This document shows positions 4,851 to 5,185 of a DNA stretch of 5,185 nt, in pieces. Made by a program: the position numbers and the translations under genes. The notes under the pieces are model-generated. The model ran no database searches. It saw nothing but the letters and a program-made list of their open reading frames with translations, and was not told the DNA's origin. Origin of the DNA: Actinomycetota bacterium (lineage in GTDB: Bacteria; Actinomycetota; Acidimicrobiia; Acidimicrobiales; RAAP-2); assembly GCA_009701115.1 (NCBI GenBank), contig WLKR01000105.1, positions 1-5,185 of the forward strand, read 5' to 3'. Position 1 is the stretch's first letter, and each line of letters starts with the position of its first letter.

Positions 4851-5185
4851 GAGGGTGGAACCTGGCAAATGAGGGATTCCCATAGAACCGGCAACCACGC
4901 TGCGCAAAATACCCGCCTTCGCCTCCTCGGCGACGGCCGCAATATCGCTGCCTACCCCGAGTCGGAGAATCTGCTCGCAGAGGTCAGCGACCTGTTTGGC
5001 GTGACGGACGAAGTCACCCGGGGCCATGGTGCCGACTTCGGCATCAGCAACGTCGAGCGCGGTCGCGAGTGAAGCCCCGCGAGTCCATGACGCAATCGCC
5101 CGGGCGAAGCCATCATCGAGGCCCTTGGCGTGCTTGACCTTGTGGCGTTCCTCGCTCTCAACAACTCGGTAATGCAGCGTTGAAA
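4848..5185 (-). CDS. helY: HelY-type Ski2/Mtr4-like DEAD/DEAH RNA helicase, C-terminal 111 residues; N-terminus outside window
   Basis: The frame is open from the right edge to TAA at 4850-4848. The residues fit the end of the DSHCT (Mtr4/Ski2 C-terminal) helical domain. A LDDGFARAIASWTRGASL block is followed by GTMAPGDFVRHAKQVADLCEQI, matching the family's 'aGDFVRw.kQ..Dl..QI' segment. An Ala-rich helix AAVAEEAKAGILRSVVAGSM then leads into the C-terminus. Proteins of this type unwind structured RNA using ATP; HelY is the actinobacterial member of about 900 residues. The helicase motor motifs (Walker A, DEVH box) would be beyond the window, so activity cannot be judged here. The ThyX-like gene follows after 12 nt on the same strand. 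Recognition is from the C-terminal domain alone. Confidence 0.8.
   Translation of the reverse strand, partial: STLHYRVVESEERHKVKHAKGLDDGFARAIASWTRGASLATALDVADAEVGTMAPGDFVRHAKQVADLCEQILRLGVGSDIAAVAEEAKAGILRSVVAGSMGIPHLPGSTL

Noticed and set aside
4952..5164. Minus-strand 70-aa open frame
   Set aside because: It is the shifted frame of the HelY C-terminus. The correct frame gives the DSHCT-like GDFVRHAKQ block, while this one gives Arg/Ser-rich sequence without pattern.

Overview
The window looks like a chromosomal piece of an actinomycetote, probably of the class Acidimicrobiia. The case rests on protein families: a DUF4193-type acidic zinc-ribbon protein, a protein ending in the actinobacterial 'YDxLTASQ...L...YE...R..IL' helical module, a HelY-type helicase C-terminus next to a tandem ThyX-like protein, and an RG-rich protein of a type I associate with Acidimicrobiia. 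GC content is moderate, and most starts lack a Shine-Dalgarno sequence, as is common in this phylum. The class-level assignment is inference. I see no IS element, phage gene, CRISPR array, tRNA or rRNA, and no sharp change in base composition.

Layout: (1) 1-545, minus strand: N-terminal part of a membrane-anchored trypsin-like (HtrA/DegP type) serine protease, cut by the window edge. (2) 546-632: short divergent promoter region with a small dyad. (3) 633-1922, plus strand: uncharacterised 429-aa protein with a small beta-rich N-terminus, an Arg/Gly/Asp-rich linker containing tandem nonapeptide repeats, and a helical C-terminal half. A GC-rich hairpin follows it, lying inside the 3' end of the convergent neighbour. 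(4) 1885-3144, minus strand: three overlapping genes in the order DUF4193 protein, small helical protein, GNAT acetyltransferase. (5) 3231-4835, minus strand: 534-aa tandem-domain ThyX-like protein with a degraded signature motif. (6) 4848-5185, minus strand: C-terminal end of a Ski2/Mtr4-like (HelY) RNA helicase, 12 nt upstream of the ThyX-like gene.

Functional picture: helY and the thyX-like gene are probably co-transcribed. The DUF4193, helical-protein and GNAT genes form a translationally coupled unit with its own Shine-Dalgarno and a likely promoter. The plus-strand gene and the protease diverge from a shared 87-bp region. Nothing here proves a new system. The parts least explained by known biology are the motif-degraded double ThyX protein, the RG-repeat protein and the coupled three-gene cassette.
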